A stretch of DNA of 64,000 bases from Nannobrachium achirus (taxonomy: Eukaryota; Chordata; Actinopteri; Myctophiformes; Myctophidae). The stretch is taken from the NCBI GenBank assembly GCA_963921795.1, contig OY997649.1, forward strand, positions 63,059,402 to 63,123,401. Reading direction: 5' to 3'. This document shows, piece after piece, positions 43,855-53,124 of this stretch. The notes under the pieces are model-generated. The model ran no database searches, was not told where the DNA came from, and saw only the letters and a program-made list of their open reading frames with translations. A program made the translations under genes and the position numbers. Position 1 is the first letter of the stretch. Each line of letters begins with the position of its first letter.

Positions 43855-44397
43855 GGTCCCATCCTAATTTACAGTACACTTTAAGACAGAATAAGACATA
43901 ATAAAGCCATAATAAGAAACAATGTGTTGGTAATTAGAACTAATATGTTTTATTAGACAGAAACAAAGACAGAATAGCAGAAAGAGCGAATACATTCTCT
44001 GGCACTGGCACCTGCCCATTGTCAGTTCGACCGTCAGTCGTACTGCATCACCGGCGATATAGGACCGGCAGCCACGGAAATGTAGGTAGGACCGGCATCG
44101 CTGGTAACTGCCGCAGCAGCCACCATCGCACGGACCGGCAGTTTACCGCGACGGGACCTGACGGTCAGTGCGGCGGCCGCCGGTCCTACTGCCGGTCCTA
44201 TCGGCAGTTCCGCGGCAGGTGACGGTGCCAGAGAATGTGTCCGCTCTTTCTGCTATTCTGTCTTTGTTTCTGTATAATAAAACATATTAGTTCTAATTAC
44301 CAACACATTATTTCTTATCATGGCTTTATTATGTCTTATTCTGTCTTAAAGTGTACTTTATTCTGTCTTAAAGTGTACTGTAAATTGGGATGGGACC
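43855..44397. mobile_element. Long-TIR (foldback-like) element with CCGGCAG-rich core
   Basis: GGTCCCATCCTAATTTACAG at the left is inverted at the right as CTGTAAATTGGGATGGGACC. The inverted arms extend inward for about 160 bp to ATTCTCTGGCAC / GTGCCAGAGAAT. A 22-bp segment (TCTGTCTTAAAGTGTACT) is tandemly duplicated in the right arm. The 200-bp GC-rich core has many GGACCGGCAG / CTGCCGGTCC motifs in both orientations. No transposase. Confidence 0.82.
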
Positions 44398-44617
44398 CTT
44401 TTTTCCACCGCTAGCTCCCTGGCCTCCCTCTGCTCTCTTCACCTCTGCTCTTCCCTAATCCTTCCTTACTTGGCTTCCTTTCTTCTCTGCATTCAGCCTC
44501 CTCAGCAGTCCATGGTGGTGTGTTTGACAGGGCGTAACGGTTAGTCACTGTAGTGGCTCACTGCTCTCTGGCAGCCAACGCTCCCTCACTCAGTCGTGTT
44601 GCTGGAGCCGCCGAGCT
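44398..44617. other. Non-coding spacer
   Basis: Pyrimidine-rich CCTCCCTCTGCTCTCTTC-type sequence; nothing recognised. Confidence 0.45.
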
Positions 44618-44784
44618 CAGTGGTTCTCAACCTTTTCAGGCGGTGAACAAATAAAATAATCATATTTGAAATTGGGACCACCAAAATAACCATATTTGAA
44701 ATGGAAACACCCCCACCCTGACAAGCACTTGGAATTGTATAGGCGTTATAGTTAGTAGACTTAAGCCCTATTCGCCCTGGATTA

Positions 44785-44880
44785 ACATTACCTGAGGACG
44801 TGGGGTAAAGTAATCTTTACCCCACGTCCTCTGTGATTATTATGGCAGATTCGGACGGGATAAGCCATGTCTGTGTTTTA
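44785..44880. repeat. Hairpin-bearing element fragment
   Basis: GAGGACGTGGGGTAAAG, TAAT loop, CTTTACCCCACGTCCTC: a perfect 17-bp stem. Similar sequence without the perfect stem is at 46850-47040 (TCTTTACCCCACGTCATCCG, GGATTAAGAACACAG). Confidence 0.85.
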
Positions 44881-45464
44881 CTTGAAATCACGGACATTAA
44901 TCCATTGTTTGTCCTCAAAACAGAAACGACCATTCATGTGTACACTGACTACACTCAGTTTTAGCATTTACATCAACAGTATTTTTTTATATTACAGTAT
45001 TTATTCAGTCTGATTTAAATAAATAATTCAGAATTCCGATCGAGAGTCAATGTGCCGGTGAACGAGCCAATTAAACAAATGATCAATGAGGCGGTGGAGA
45101 CTCCTATAGAAACTAGATTAGAATAACAGGCACCACATCCTTCTCCCAGATCATAGGATGAAGACGAGTTGCATATTATTTATAACAGCAGATCTACAAG
45201 CTGTAATGTGTAGACTATACTATTGTAATCTTTCTCAAACAATCAATTAAATCATGCCAGTGAAAAGACGTCAAACCAATCAACTCCAGCAGCAGCTGGT
45301 GTGACTCTGGGCAGATGGGCTCTGCTCTCCTCCGAGTTATATTTATATTATAGATACATTTTAACTACCGTAAATACCATATTCTCAACTCTCGAGTCCA
45401 AAGGAAAATAGTTATATAGCGCTGCTGTGCTGTTTTGACGAAGAGAGGCTGTGGCAAAGCTGCC

Positions 45465-45660
45465 AAACTCTGTGAGTGAAACAAGCGACCAGGTCTATGA
45501 AATAATTAATAATTAGCTATTTTCTTAAAGAATGTTGAAAGCAAGGCCAAATAAGCAACTACACTTCAGAAACAAGCCCAAACAAAAGCAACACGCAACT
45601 AGAGACTTTACAGGAAAATTAGACCAAAGTCACTTATAATGAGCAAACCTGGCAACACCA
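45465..45660. repeat. Interspersed repeat family Z, copy 2
   Basis: CAAGCGACCAGGTCTATGAA, TAAGCAACTACACTTCAGAA and TCACTTATAATGAGCAAACC with TGGCAACAC parallel 29303-29710. Confidence 0.6.
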
Positions 45661-46299
45661 GTTTAGCGCTGAAGGTGTATGTGCGTCTCATCTGAATGCA
45701 ATCTTCCAACGCCCGACTTTTAAATGCCAAGTTTGCCACTAAATGCCACCGTCTGCCAGTCTGCCAGGAGTTGGAAAGAGTTTCTTGTCGGCTGTTTGGT
45801 GTGGAGACACCTTTTACATTAAACCATCATCATATCATTTATGGTATTATTGCATTCTCTGGATTAATTATTTAAATGACAGAGGCAGGGGCAGTAGTAT
45901 AGCCCACTCGGAGGTAAGGAGTCAATCTGTCACATTCACAAGTCTTTATTGCATGCTATTTCTCTATCACAACACTTTGCCATCAAAGTAGCCTACTCAT
46001 GCAAACTTTTGCAGCTTTTAAGTAGGCTCTATAATGATTGCTGCCGCGGCGTAGAGGCAGACAGCCTGGGTCACCCTGACCACAGTCAGTGCGCAACAGG
46101 CTCCGCCAATCAGCATTGTAATGTAATAATACTTAGTTTACTTGTTAAAAGCAACATATTATTAAGACATGACAGTAATATGGGTGCCCCACATAAACGT
46201 AAAATATACTCTCCTCCCTAGCTGTATGCACATATGAACCTGTCTGTGTCCAATAGAAAGCTGAAGAGCATGGATTTTTAAAGTACAAGGTTGTTACAT

Positions 46300-46382
46300 G
46301 CGCAAAAAGAACAGATTTACAAGCTATCAACACTGTCGGATAGTAGACTACAGGATGTTAGATTGCAGATCTGTTCTTTTAA
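46300..46382. repeat. Diverged palindrome of the recurring family
   Basis: AAAAAGAACAGATTTACAAG on the left and TTGCAGATCTGTTCTTTT on the right, with a longer unrelated centre. Arms are recognisably GATCTACAAG-like. Confidence 0.6.
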
Positions 46383-46643
46383 GCATGTGCCACCGCGCGC
46401 GCACACACAGAGAGAGAGGGGAGAGAGAGAAAGCGATCGAGTTTTGATTGATCGATTGAGGGGAGAGATAGACAGACAGACAGAAGATGGGACGGACATA
46501 TTAAAGAGGTTATTATAGGCCTAATCGGCGATCACTCATCACTCGCGAGCGCATCCCCCCTGCCTAGTATGTCCATAGCCTTTTTACAAAAGAATTCCCA
46601 ATTTCGCTTTGATTAGGCCTATATAGGCTACTTTCAGAGTTTG

Positions 46644-46644
<1 letters not shown>

Positions 46645-46728
<84 letters not shown>

Positions 46729-46738
46729 TGTGTGTGCG
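46645..46738. repeat. (TG)n microsatellite
   Basis: About 90 bp of TG. Confidence 0.97.
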
Positions 46739-46829
46739 CTCCTTCGTCCGTCTGTCCACAGTGCTGTATTCCATGACATGACGCTTAAAAAAATTATGCA
46801 AACAAGGTGATTTACCACGATTACGGAGA

Positions 46830-47275
46830 TGTCGATTCGCGCTGGATTAGTTTTATCAGAGGACGTCTGTAAAGTGATTATTATGGTAGGTAAAACGGCC
46901 TGTAATCTTTACCCCACGTCATCCGTGATTATTACAGACATGGACGATTCGCGTGGGATTAAGAACACAGAGAGGACCTCAGTGATCTTTATACTTTACC
47001 TGGGGTCCCCATGTAATGTTAATCCCGTCCGAATTGAGCTTTAGTGAGATTCGTCGGTTATCTCCATATATGGAGGGATGTGTTGGTTATCTCCATATCT
47101 GGAGATTCAACCTTCAACGATTTTGACATCTTGTTACTAATCTGTCGGTAGATAATGCCGGTCTTATATAAGGGTCATTTGTGTACGGTGTGATGTCATA
47201 CTGATGTCAGCAGTGTGACAGGAGATAAGCGACCAACGGTCGCTTATCTCCCGATTAGGGAGTCTTACTGGTAGT
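46830..47275. repeat. GGGATTA / family X mosaic
   Basis: Element pieces shared with 44760-44880, then TCTCCATATATGGAG and TCTCCATATCTGGAG palindromes (47050-47110), GTGATGTCATACTGATGTCA (47199) and the TAAGCGACCAACGGTCGCTTA palindrome region at 47225-47250. All are modules of family X. Confidence 0.6.
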
Positions 47276-47288
47276 TAGTAATATTGTG

Positions 47289-47361
47289 GAAAATTGCAGA
47301 TTTACAAGCTCACAACGCCCCGTGGCGCAAGGCGTTGTGAGCTTGTAGATCGGCTATTTTC
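47289..47361. repeat. Recurring palindrome, copy P7
   Basis: Left arm ATTTACAAGCTCACAACGCC; right arm GGCGTTGTGAGCTTGTAGAT then CGGCTATTTTC. Centre CCGTGGCGCAA. Lies at the right side of the 44618-47502 unit. Confidence 0.88.
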
Positions 47362-47510
47362 ATAATGTTTGCCCCTTTCTTATATTATTTGACAATTTAG
47401 CCAAAGTACCCCCCCCCCCCCCCCCCTTTTTTTTTTACGAGTCATCCCAACATCATATGGGGACCCCCCTGCAGGTCCCGACCCACAGGTTGAGAGCCAC
47501 TGGCTGAGCT

Positions 47511-48350
47511 GATGATGGTGCTATTGTTTGTTATTTCTTTCTTTCTCTCCTTCAGTCTTTCTTTATGTCTGTCTCTCTGCCTATTGATTGATTGAATACT
47601 TTATTCGACAGAAATGTAAACAGCACGTGGTACAGTCAAGAATCACTGCTAAAAGGATAACACAACAAGGTCCTGGGGACTTGTTTCTATTGTGAACCTA
47701 TGTATTCGATTCATCAACACCATACAAAGTAACATTCATACACTATAGGCTAGAAAAAGGCAAATATAGCAGCAGTGAAAGACACCTCCTTTCTATGGGA
47801 ACTTGCATGTACTGTACCTCCCCTTCTGGTCTCCTGATAGTTGTTTTTTTCAGGCCAATTTAGAAATAAACCAGTGATTCACATCTTTGATGTCACATCT
47901 TTCACATCCACGTATCCATCTTTCCTCCCAAAAGAGGAGACCGATAACTCTGGCTCTCCATTCTTGTAAAGGGACACACGTCACACACGACTTAGTACAC
48001 ATTAATAGTGCAATGACTCATAAAGCCAGTGCCCACACTTAAATCTGCCTTTCATTATGCAATCCCTCTGTGCCCATAATGCACTGTCACGGGGACGATC
48101 AGAAAGAGCACTCCTCCGGCCCCCAGGCTGAACAACGTCTCACACAGTGGCAGAACGTGACAGGTAACGTGTGCAGTGCACTTTACACCAGCGAGCTCAT
48201 TAAAAAGAACCAGTGGCGATGCCAGTGGAGACCAGCACATCACACAGCTAAAAAAGAGTTGACTCAAATGAGACGGTGATTGATGTGGAAGGGATGCGCC
48301 AAGAGAATATGGAGCAGGGAAGGCAAGTGAGAAAGAAAGCATTGGAGTTT

Positions 48351-48356
<6 letters not shown>
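47511..48356. other. Non-coding stretch
   Basis: Poly(C)/poly(T) lies just before it (47409-47438). GATTGATTGAATACTTTATT at 47583 resembles a LINE-tail repeat. 48040-48290 looks unique and may be a conserved non-coding stretch. No exon recognised. Confidence 0.45.
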
Positions 48357-48411
<55 letters not shown>

Positions 48412-48440
48412 CAGAGAGAGAGGCAGAGAGGCAGAGAGAA
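48357..48440. repeat. (GA)n microsatellite
   Basis: GA run followed by GGCAGAGA variants. Confidence 0.97.
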
Positions 48441-48531
48441 AGAAATCAATTGAGATAATCACAATTATTTTTGCATAATCGTCATAATCATTTCCGTGTT
48501 GAAAATGGTTCAGTAACTTTTTCCCCTAAGG

Positions 48532-48948
48532 CAGGGGTCTTCAAAGTTTTCAGGCCAAAGACCCCTTAGCTGAGAGAGAGATGAAGCAGGGACCCCCTCT
48601 GCATATTGTATAAATGTGTGATGCAGATTTTCATCAATTCCACAGATAGATTCATAGACTTGTTTGACAGCACTGTCATCAGTTGTCATGTTGGATTCGT
48701 GTTTTTAGTTAACTTGAACTTTGTATTCTGTACTTGGTCTACTCTTTTTTACCTCTAAACCAAACCTATTTGCCAAACATAGCCGATCTACAAGCTCAAC
48801 GCCTCACAACGCGAGGCGTTGAGAGCTTGTAGATCGGCTATTTTTGTCTAAAGTTCTCCTCAGAATAGGGATGTAAGTGTTCAAGTTGTTAATTTAAAAG
48901 AATGATCGTACCACAAAGATTTGGAGGACCCCCTGTTGAAGACCCCTG
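48532..48948. mobile_element. Small hAT element carrying palindrome P8
   Basis: Perfect 13-bp terminal inverted repeats: CAGGGGTCTTCAA (48532) and TTGAAGACCCCTG (to 48948). The flanks carry an exact 8-bp duplication, CCCTAAGG (48524-48531 and 48949-48956). The 417-bp interior has no transposase and holds the palindrome at 48780-48845. Confidence 0.88.
48780..48845. repeat. Recurring palindrome, copy P8
   Basis: Left arm ATAGCCGATCTACAAGCTC then AACGCCTC; right arm GAGGCGTTGAGAGCTTGTAG then ATCGGCTATTTTT. The inner AACGCCTC differs from CACAACGC in other copies, and both arms carry the same change. Confidence 0.9.
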
Positions 48949-48956
48949 CCCTAAGG

Positions 48957-49499
48957 ATCTATTTGGTTCCATGTGTACACTCTCAGAGTTACAGACCCGT
49001 TGTGGTGATTCAGGGCTATCTCTTTATGTGTTTCTGGTAATATATTATTGTGTGCTCATTTTCTATGTCTGTGGTAAAAAATTACATTTTGCAAAAATGT
49101 TCCCCACAAGCCAACATGGCGATGACCCCGGCCCTGCGTAGAAACTGAAGTGGTGGACGTCTTGGACCACAGAACAGCACTTGCTCCAGGGGCGCCAGTG
49201 AAATCGCACCCGGGGCCGGGCCGCCCGGGCGGTCCCAGCACCGTTCAAATGGGACAATAATCCAACAGTTAATATGACGCGGACACTGGGATTTAACAAA
49301 ACTGGGGGAGTAGCCTGCAGACAGTGGTGTGTAATGAATCATCCATGCATGATGATGAAACCCATTTCAAAATGCATCTTACAAGTAACCAAACACACGT
49401 AGCCAACTGAAAAGAGTGGATTTCTTAATAATGAGACTGAGCTGAATCAGGCTAAGTCCGTGATTAACCTTCACCTGTCTGTGTCCAATTAAAGCCATC
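48957..49499. other. Non-coding stretch
   Basis: 49110-49250 is GC-rich (CGGGGCCGGGCCGCCCGGGC) without a supported exon. Nothing else recognised. Confidence 0.45.
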
Positions 49500-49950
49500 G
49501 GCATGCCTCGAGCATCGCTCGAGGCTTTTATGCCTTTATTGATAGGACAGTAGACTGACAGAGAAGAGGTTGCCAGCACTCAAGGAATTTCCTTTTCTCA
49601 TGTTTTATTTACCTCTATGGACAGGAGCAACGTTTCTGCTCCTGTCCATAGAGGTAAATAAAACATGAGAAAAGGAAATTCCTTGAGTGGTGGCAACTTC
49701 TTCTGTGTCTCATGTTATTTTGAGCCGTGCACCAAAAAGACTTTATCTATTTAGGAGTGTTGCTGGCTTTCTGCTCTATTACAGATATCTCTTTCTACAG
49801 TATTGACAGGAAATGGGGAGAGAGATGAGGAGTGACACGCAGCAAAGGTCGTCGGAATCGGGATTCTAACCCGTGACACGCCGTCAGGCATCAGAGCCTA
49901 TGTGTTATGCGCCTGGACCACTAGGCCAACGGAAACCCCTATTGTTGTTA
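49500..49950 (-). mobile_element. tRNA-derived SINE interrupted by a long hairpin
   Basis: On the minus strand the head has A box TGGCCTAGTGG (about 49930) and B box GGTTAGAATCC (about 49865). The body GACCTTTGCTGCGTGTCAC and CCCCATTTCCTGTCAATACT follows. The tail CTGTCCTATCAATAAAGGCA lies at 49530-49550. The sequence between body and tail is replaced by the 153-bp hairpin at 49557-49709 and about 90 bp more. Family shared with 42216-42326. Confidence 0.75.
49557..49709. repeat. Very long, nearly perfect hairpin
   Basis: Arms 49557-49629 and 49637-49709 pair over 73 positions with only two mismatches and one G-T pair around a 7-nt loop. The inner arm contains CTCAAGGAATTTCCTTTTCT and TTTACCTCTATGGACAGGAG. 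See findings. Confidence 0.95.
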
Positions 49951-50047
49951 TTTTGTACAGCATGACTTTGGTTGTGAAAAATATAGATTCTTATATTTGT
50001 ATATAATAGGAATTAATTCACCTCCTGTGTGAATTGTGCATAGCTGA

Positions 50048-52130
50048 ATAGGATGGGCTAGGGTAGGTAGGGTAAAATCATCATTCTACCACACAAAGAT
50101 TCAATCATGTACCTCAAACCCTAGGAAACTGTTTAGCACGTTCTCAACCCTCCTCAAACCCCCTCCTCCCCCCCCCCCTCCTTCATCCCTCTCAGCGGAT
50201 GATTTTGTCGCCTACTTTGAAAAGAAGGTTGACGATATCAGTAGTTCATTCTCCCATCTCCCCCAGAATACAGTGTCTAACACACGGAATTGTATCCCCA
50301 ACTTAACATGTCTGTCTTCCTTCTCCCCTCTCTCTACAGATGACGTCATAAAACTAGTGACTTCCTCTAGACCTACCACCTGTGCCCTGGATCCAATCCC
50401 TTCTCCACTCTTCCAGACGATCGCACCTGACCTACTCCCCTTCATAACCACCATCATCAACAGTTCTGTAACCTCAGGCTGTGTCCCAGCTGCCTTCAAG
50501 GCAGCCAGAGTATCACCACTCCTCAAAAAACCAACTCTTGACCCCTCGGACGTCAAGAACTACAGACCGGTATCCCTCCTCTCATTTCTTTCAAAAACCC
50601 TTGAACGTGTGGTCTCTAACCAGCTTTCTCTCCATCTCTCACAGAACAACCTGCTGGATCCCAACCAGTCAGGTTTTAAACCGGCCCATTCTACAGAAAC
50701 TGCACTCCTAGCAGTCACGGAAGCACTCCATGTTGCCCAGGCTGCCTCCCACTCTGCAGTCCTGATTCTTCTGGATCTATCAGCGGCATTCGACACAGTG
50801 AATCACCAGCTGCTCCTGGACACCCTTGCTGACCTAGGCATCACCGGGACGGCACTAAAGTGGTTCTCCTCCTACCTGTCAGACCGGACCTATCAGGTCT
50901 CATGGAAAGGTTTGCTTTCATCCCCCCGAACCCTCCAAACGGGAGTCCCCCAGGGATCCGTACTTGGCCCTCTGCTTTTCTCCCTGTACACCAAATCCCT
51001 TGGTGCTGTTATCTCTGCTCACAATCTATCCTATCACTGCTATGCTGATGACACTCAATTGTTTTTGTCCTTCCCCCCTTCTGCCACCCAGGTGGAAGAA
51101 CGCATTGCTGCATGTCTGGCCGACATCTCACAGTGGATGTCAGCCCACCACCTTAAGCTGAACCCGGACAAGACAGAGCTACTCTTCTTCCCAGCTAAGT
51201 CTTGCCCCATGCAAGATCTCACTATTTCCATAGATAATGCATTTGTGACTTCAGTTCCTACTGCTAGAAACCTTGGTGTGGTCCTGGACAGCCAGCTATC
51301 ATTCAAGGCACACATTGCATCAGTCACCCGGTCATGTAGGTTCACACTCTATAACATCCGTAAAATCAGACCCTTCCTCACCCAGGAGGCAGCCCAGCTC
51401 CTCATTCAGACATCTGTCATATCAAAGCTTGACTATTGTAACTCTCTCCTCACTGGTCTCCCGGCATGTGCACTTAAACCTCTCCAACTGATCCAAAATG
51501 CCGCGGCACGACTGGTCTTCAACCAGCCTAAGTTCTCACATGTCTCTCCCCTTCTCCGCAGCCTCCACTGGCTCCCGGTTGCAGCCCGCACTGAATACAA
51601 AACACTGATGCTGACCTTCAAAGCAGCCAAAGGTATGGCTCCTCCATACCTCCAGAAGCTGATCAACCCCTACACCCCCACCCGGTCACTTAGATCAGCC
51701 AACACAGGGATGCTGACAGAACCTTCGCTAAAAACTCCAGGGCAAAAATCCACTCGTCCGAGACAGTTTGCCCTCCTGGCCCCCAAGTTGTGGAATAAAC
51801 TCCCTGTCGCACTTAGAACAACGGACTCACTCGCTAGCTTTCGCCGTGGACTGAAGACTCACCTTTTCAGACTCCACCTAAACCCTTAGCACTACAGAAA
51901 AAGAATCAATGAATACATGAAGCTAGTTAGCATTTGTTTTTGTTTTTAGGTTTTTCAGAACTTTGATTATATTGCGTTTTTTTCTAGATAGATATCCATT
52001 TGCATTTGTTATATTGTTGATGATGTACTGACATATTATCTTGTTTATTATTGTGATGTTATCTGCTTATTGTAAGTCGCTTTGGATTAAAAGCGTCTGC
52101 TAAATGCCTAAACTGTAACTGTAACTGTAG
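50048..52130 (+). mobile_element. L2-clade LINE, 5'-truncated, reverse transcriptase frame open
   Basis: A frame is open from 50048 to the stop at 51887-51889 (613 codons, no internal stop); the true start is lost because the 5' end and endonuclease are missing. An early proline run and SSLSADDFVAYFEKKVDDI are followed by the RT domain: KNYRPVSLLSFLSKTLER, LLDLSAAFDTVNH (motif A, about 50771), GVPQGSVLGPLLFSLYT (B, about 50941), YADDTQLFL (C, 51041) and LNPDKTELLFF. The C-terminal end FALLAPKLWNKLPVALRTTD and FRRGLKTHLF is typical of L2. The 3' UTR ends in the conserved hairpin GTCGCTTTGGATTAAAAGCG and a CTGTAA repeat tail. The RT would replicate its own RNA at chromosomal target sites. Full-length copies would be needed for autonomous movement. 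Confidence 0.93.
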
Positions 52131-52233
52131 GTGTAGTCAGTCATAATACTCTTGGAAAGCCAAATATTAGATGGTACTTAGATGGTATTTAGTGTAAAAA
52201 AAATTGAGAACCACTGCACCACACATATCGATT
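52131..52233. mobile_element. hAT-like right-end fragment
   Basis: AATTGAGAACCACTGC at 52202-52217 is the right terminus of a CAGTGGTTCTCAA-type element. Its left end was not located. Confidence 0.45.
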
Positions 52234-52310
52234 TGCTAAAAATAGCAGCTCTACAAGCTCACGACAACGCATTGCAATGCAACACGCTGTGAGCTTTTAG
52301 ATGTTTGGCA
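52234..52310. repeat. Recurring palindrome, diverged copy P9
   Basis: TGCTAAAAATAGCAGCTCTA, CAAGCTCACGACAACGC on the left; CGCTGTGAGCTTTTAGATG and GGCA on the right, around a GCATTGCAATGC core that is itself palindromic. Confidence 0.75.
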
Positions 52311-52448
52311 AACATTCACCCAGAATTCGGATGCTGGGGGTACAAGTGGCATTTTAAGTTTTAAGCATCACACAGATTTTTGCCACAATAATGTCAGCCC
52401 TACACAATACCATCCCATTAGTGATTGGTTCCCATACCTGTTTTAAGG

Positions 52449-52975
52449 CAGGGGTATTCAACAAGGGTTCCACGACCCCTAAGGGGTCCGCGGGGATACT
52501 GCAGGGGGTCCCCGAAATTGTTGGAGAAAAAAATAACAATAAATAAAATACTTTATACGTGTTTTTATTTTTAAAAATAAATGTATTTTCTTCAAATTTG
52601 TCTTTAAATTAAAAAAAACATGATTCTGTCTCTTGAATAGCTTGTATGCATTGATTATTTGTGCAACTGACAGATTGTTAGTGGTAGATTGATAGTATTG
52701 CCATTGGTTCTCAGTTGATAAGGTATGTTTATAAATGGCAGTGGTACGGCCACTTGTACATGTTTAAAACAAAAGCATGAATATATTAATCTATTATCTT
52801 AATAGCACAGTATTGTGAATGCACAATAACATGGTATGTTTATACACACGAAAGACAATGTTATTCAAAAATATATATGTTGTAGCCCCACCCCCACCCT
52901 ATGAGGTAGGGGGTCCCTGCTCCATCTCCCCATCAGTCTGGGGGTCCCTGGCATGAAAAAGGTTGAAGACCCCTG
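52449..52975. mobile_element. Small hAT-like element lacking the palindrome
   Basis: Ends CAGGGGTATTCAA and TTGAAGACCCCTG; flanks TTTTAAGG (52441-52448) and GTTTAAGG (52976-52983), 7 of 8 matching. The interior CGGGGATACTGCAGGGGGTC and ATGGCAGTGGTACGGCCACT is related, inverted, to 41663-42008. Confidence 0.78.
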
Positions 52976-53124
52976 GTTTAAGGGATACAAGAAGCTGAGG
53001 GCAGGAGAACAATATATGAAGCAATAAAGGCAGCAGTACCAACAAGAACTTCAATCTACTTTGACCCCTGGGTCTCGTGTGGCCTACACTTTCTCATTTC
53101 CCACACTGTGAGAATATTGACCGT
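52976..53124. other. Spacer before the large array
   Basis: Non-coding; nothing recognised. Confidence 0.5.

Larger units (their letters stand above)
44618..47502. mobile_element. 2.9-kb composite unit with hAT-like ends
   Basis: Left end CAGTGGTTCTCAACC (44618) and right end GGTTGAGAGCCACTG (to 47502) are inverted with one mismatch. The flanks GCCGAGCT (44610-44617) and GCTGAGCT (47503-47510) form an 8-bp duplication with one mismatch. The unit holds family Z (45465-45660), two halves of a GACGTGGGGTAAAG element, (TG)n, family X modules and palindromes at 46300 and 47289. No transposase is recognised. Confidence 0.6.

Noticed and set aside
48055-48462. 135-residue minus-strand protein
   Set aside because: The N-terminal third is GA-microsatellite-derived Ser/Leu repeat, and the rest has no recognised domain.
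50212-51666. Minus-strand and alternate-frame proteins overlapping the RT
   Set aside because: They are shadows of the L2 reverse transcriptase frame.
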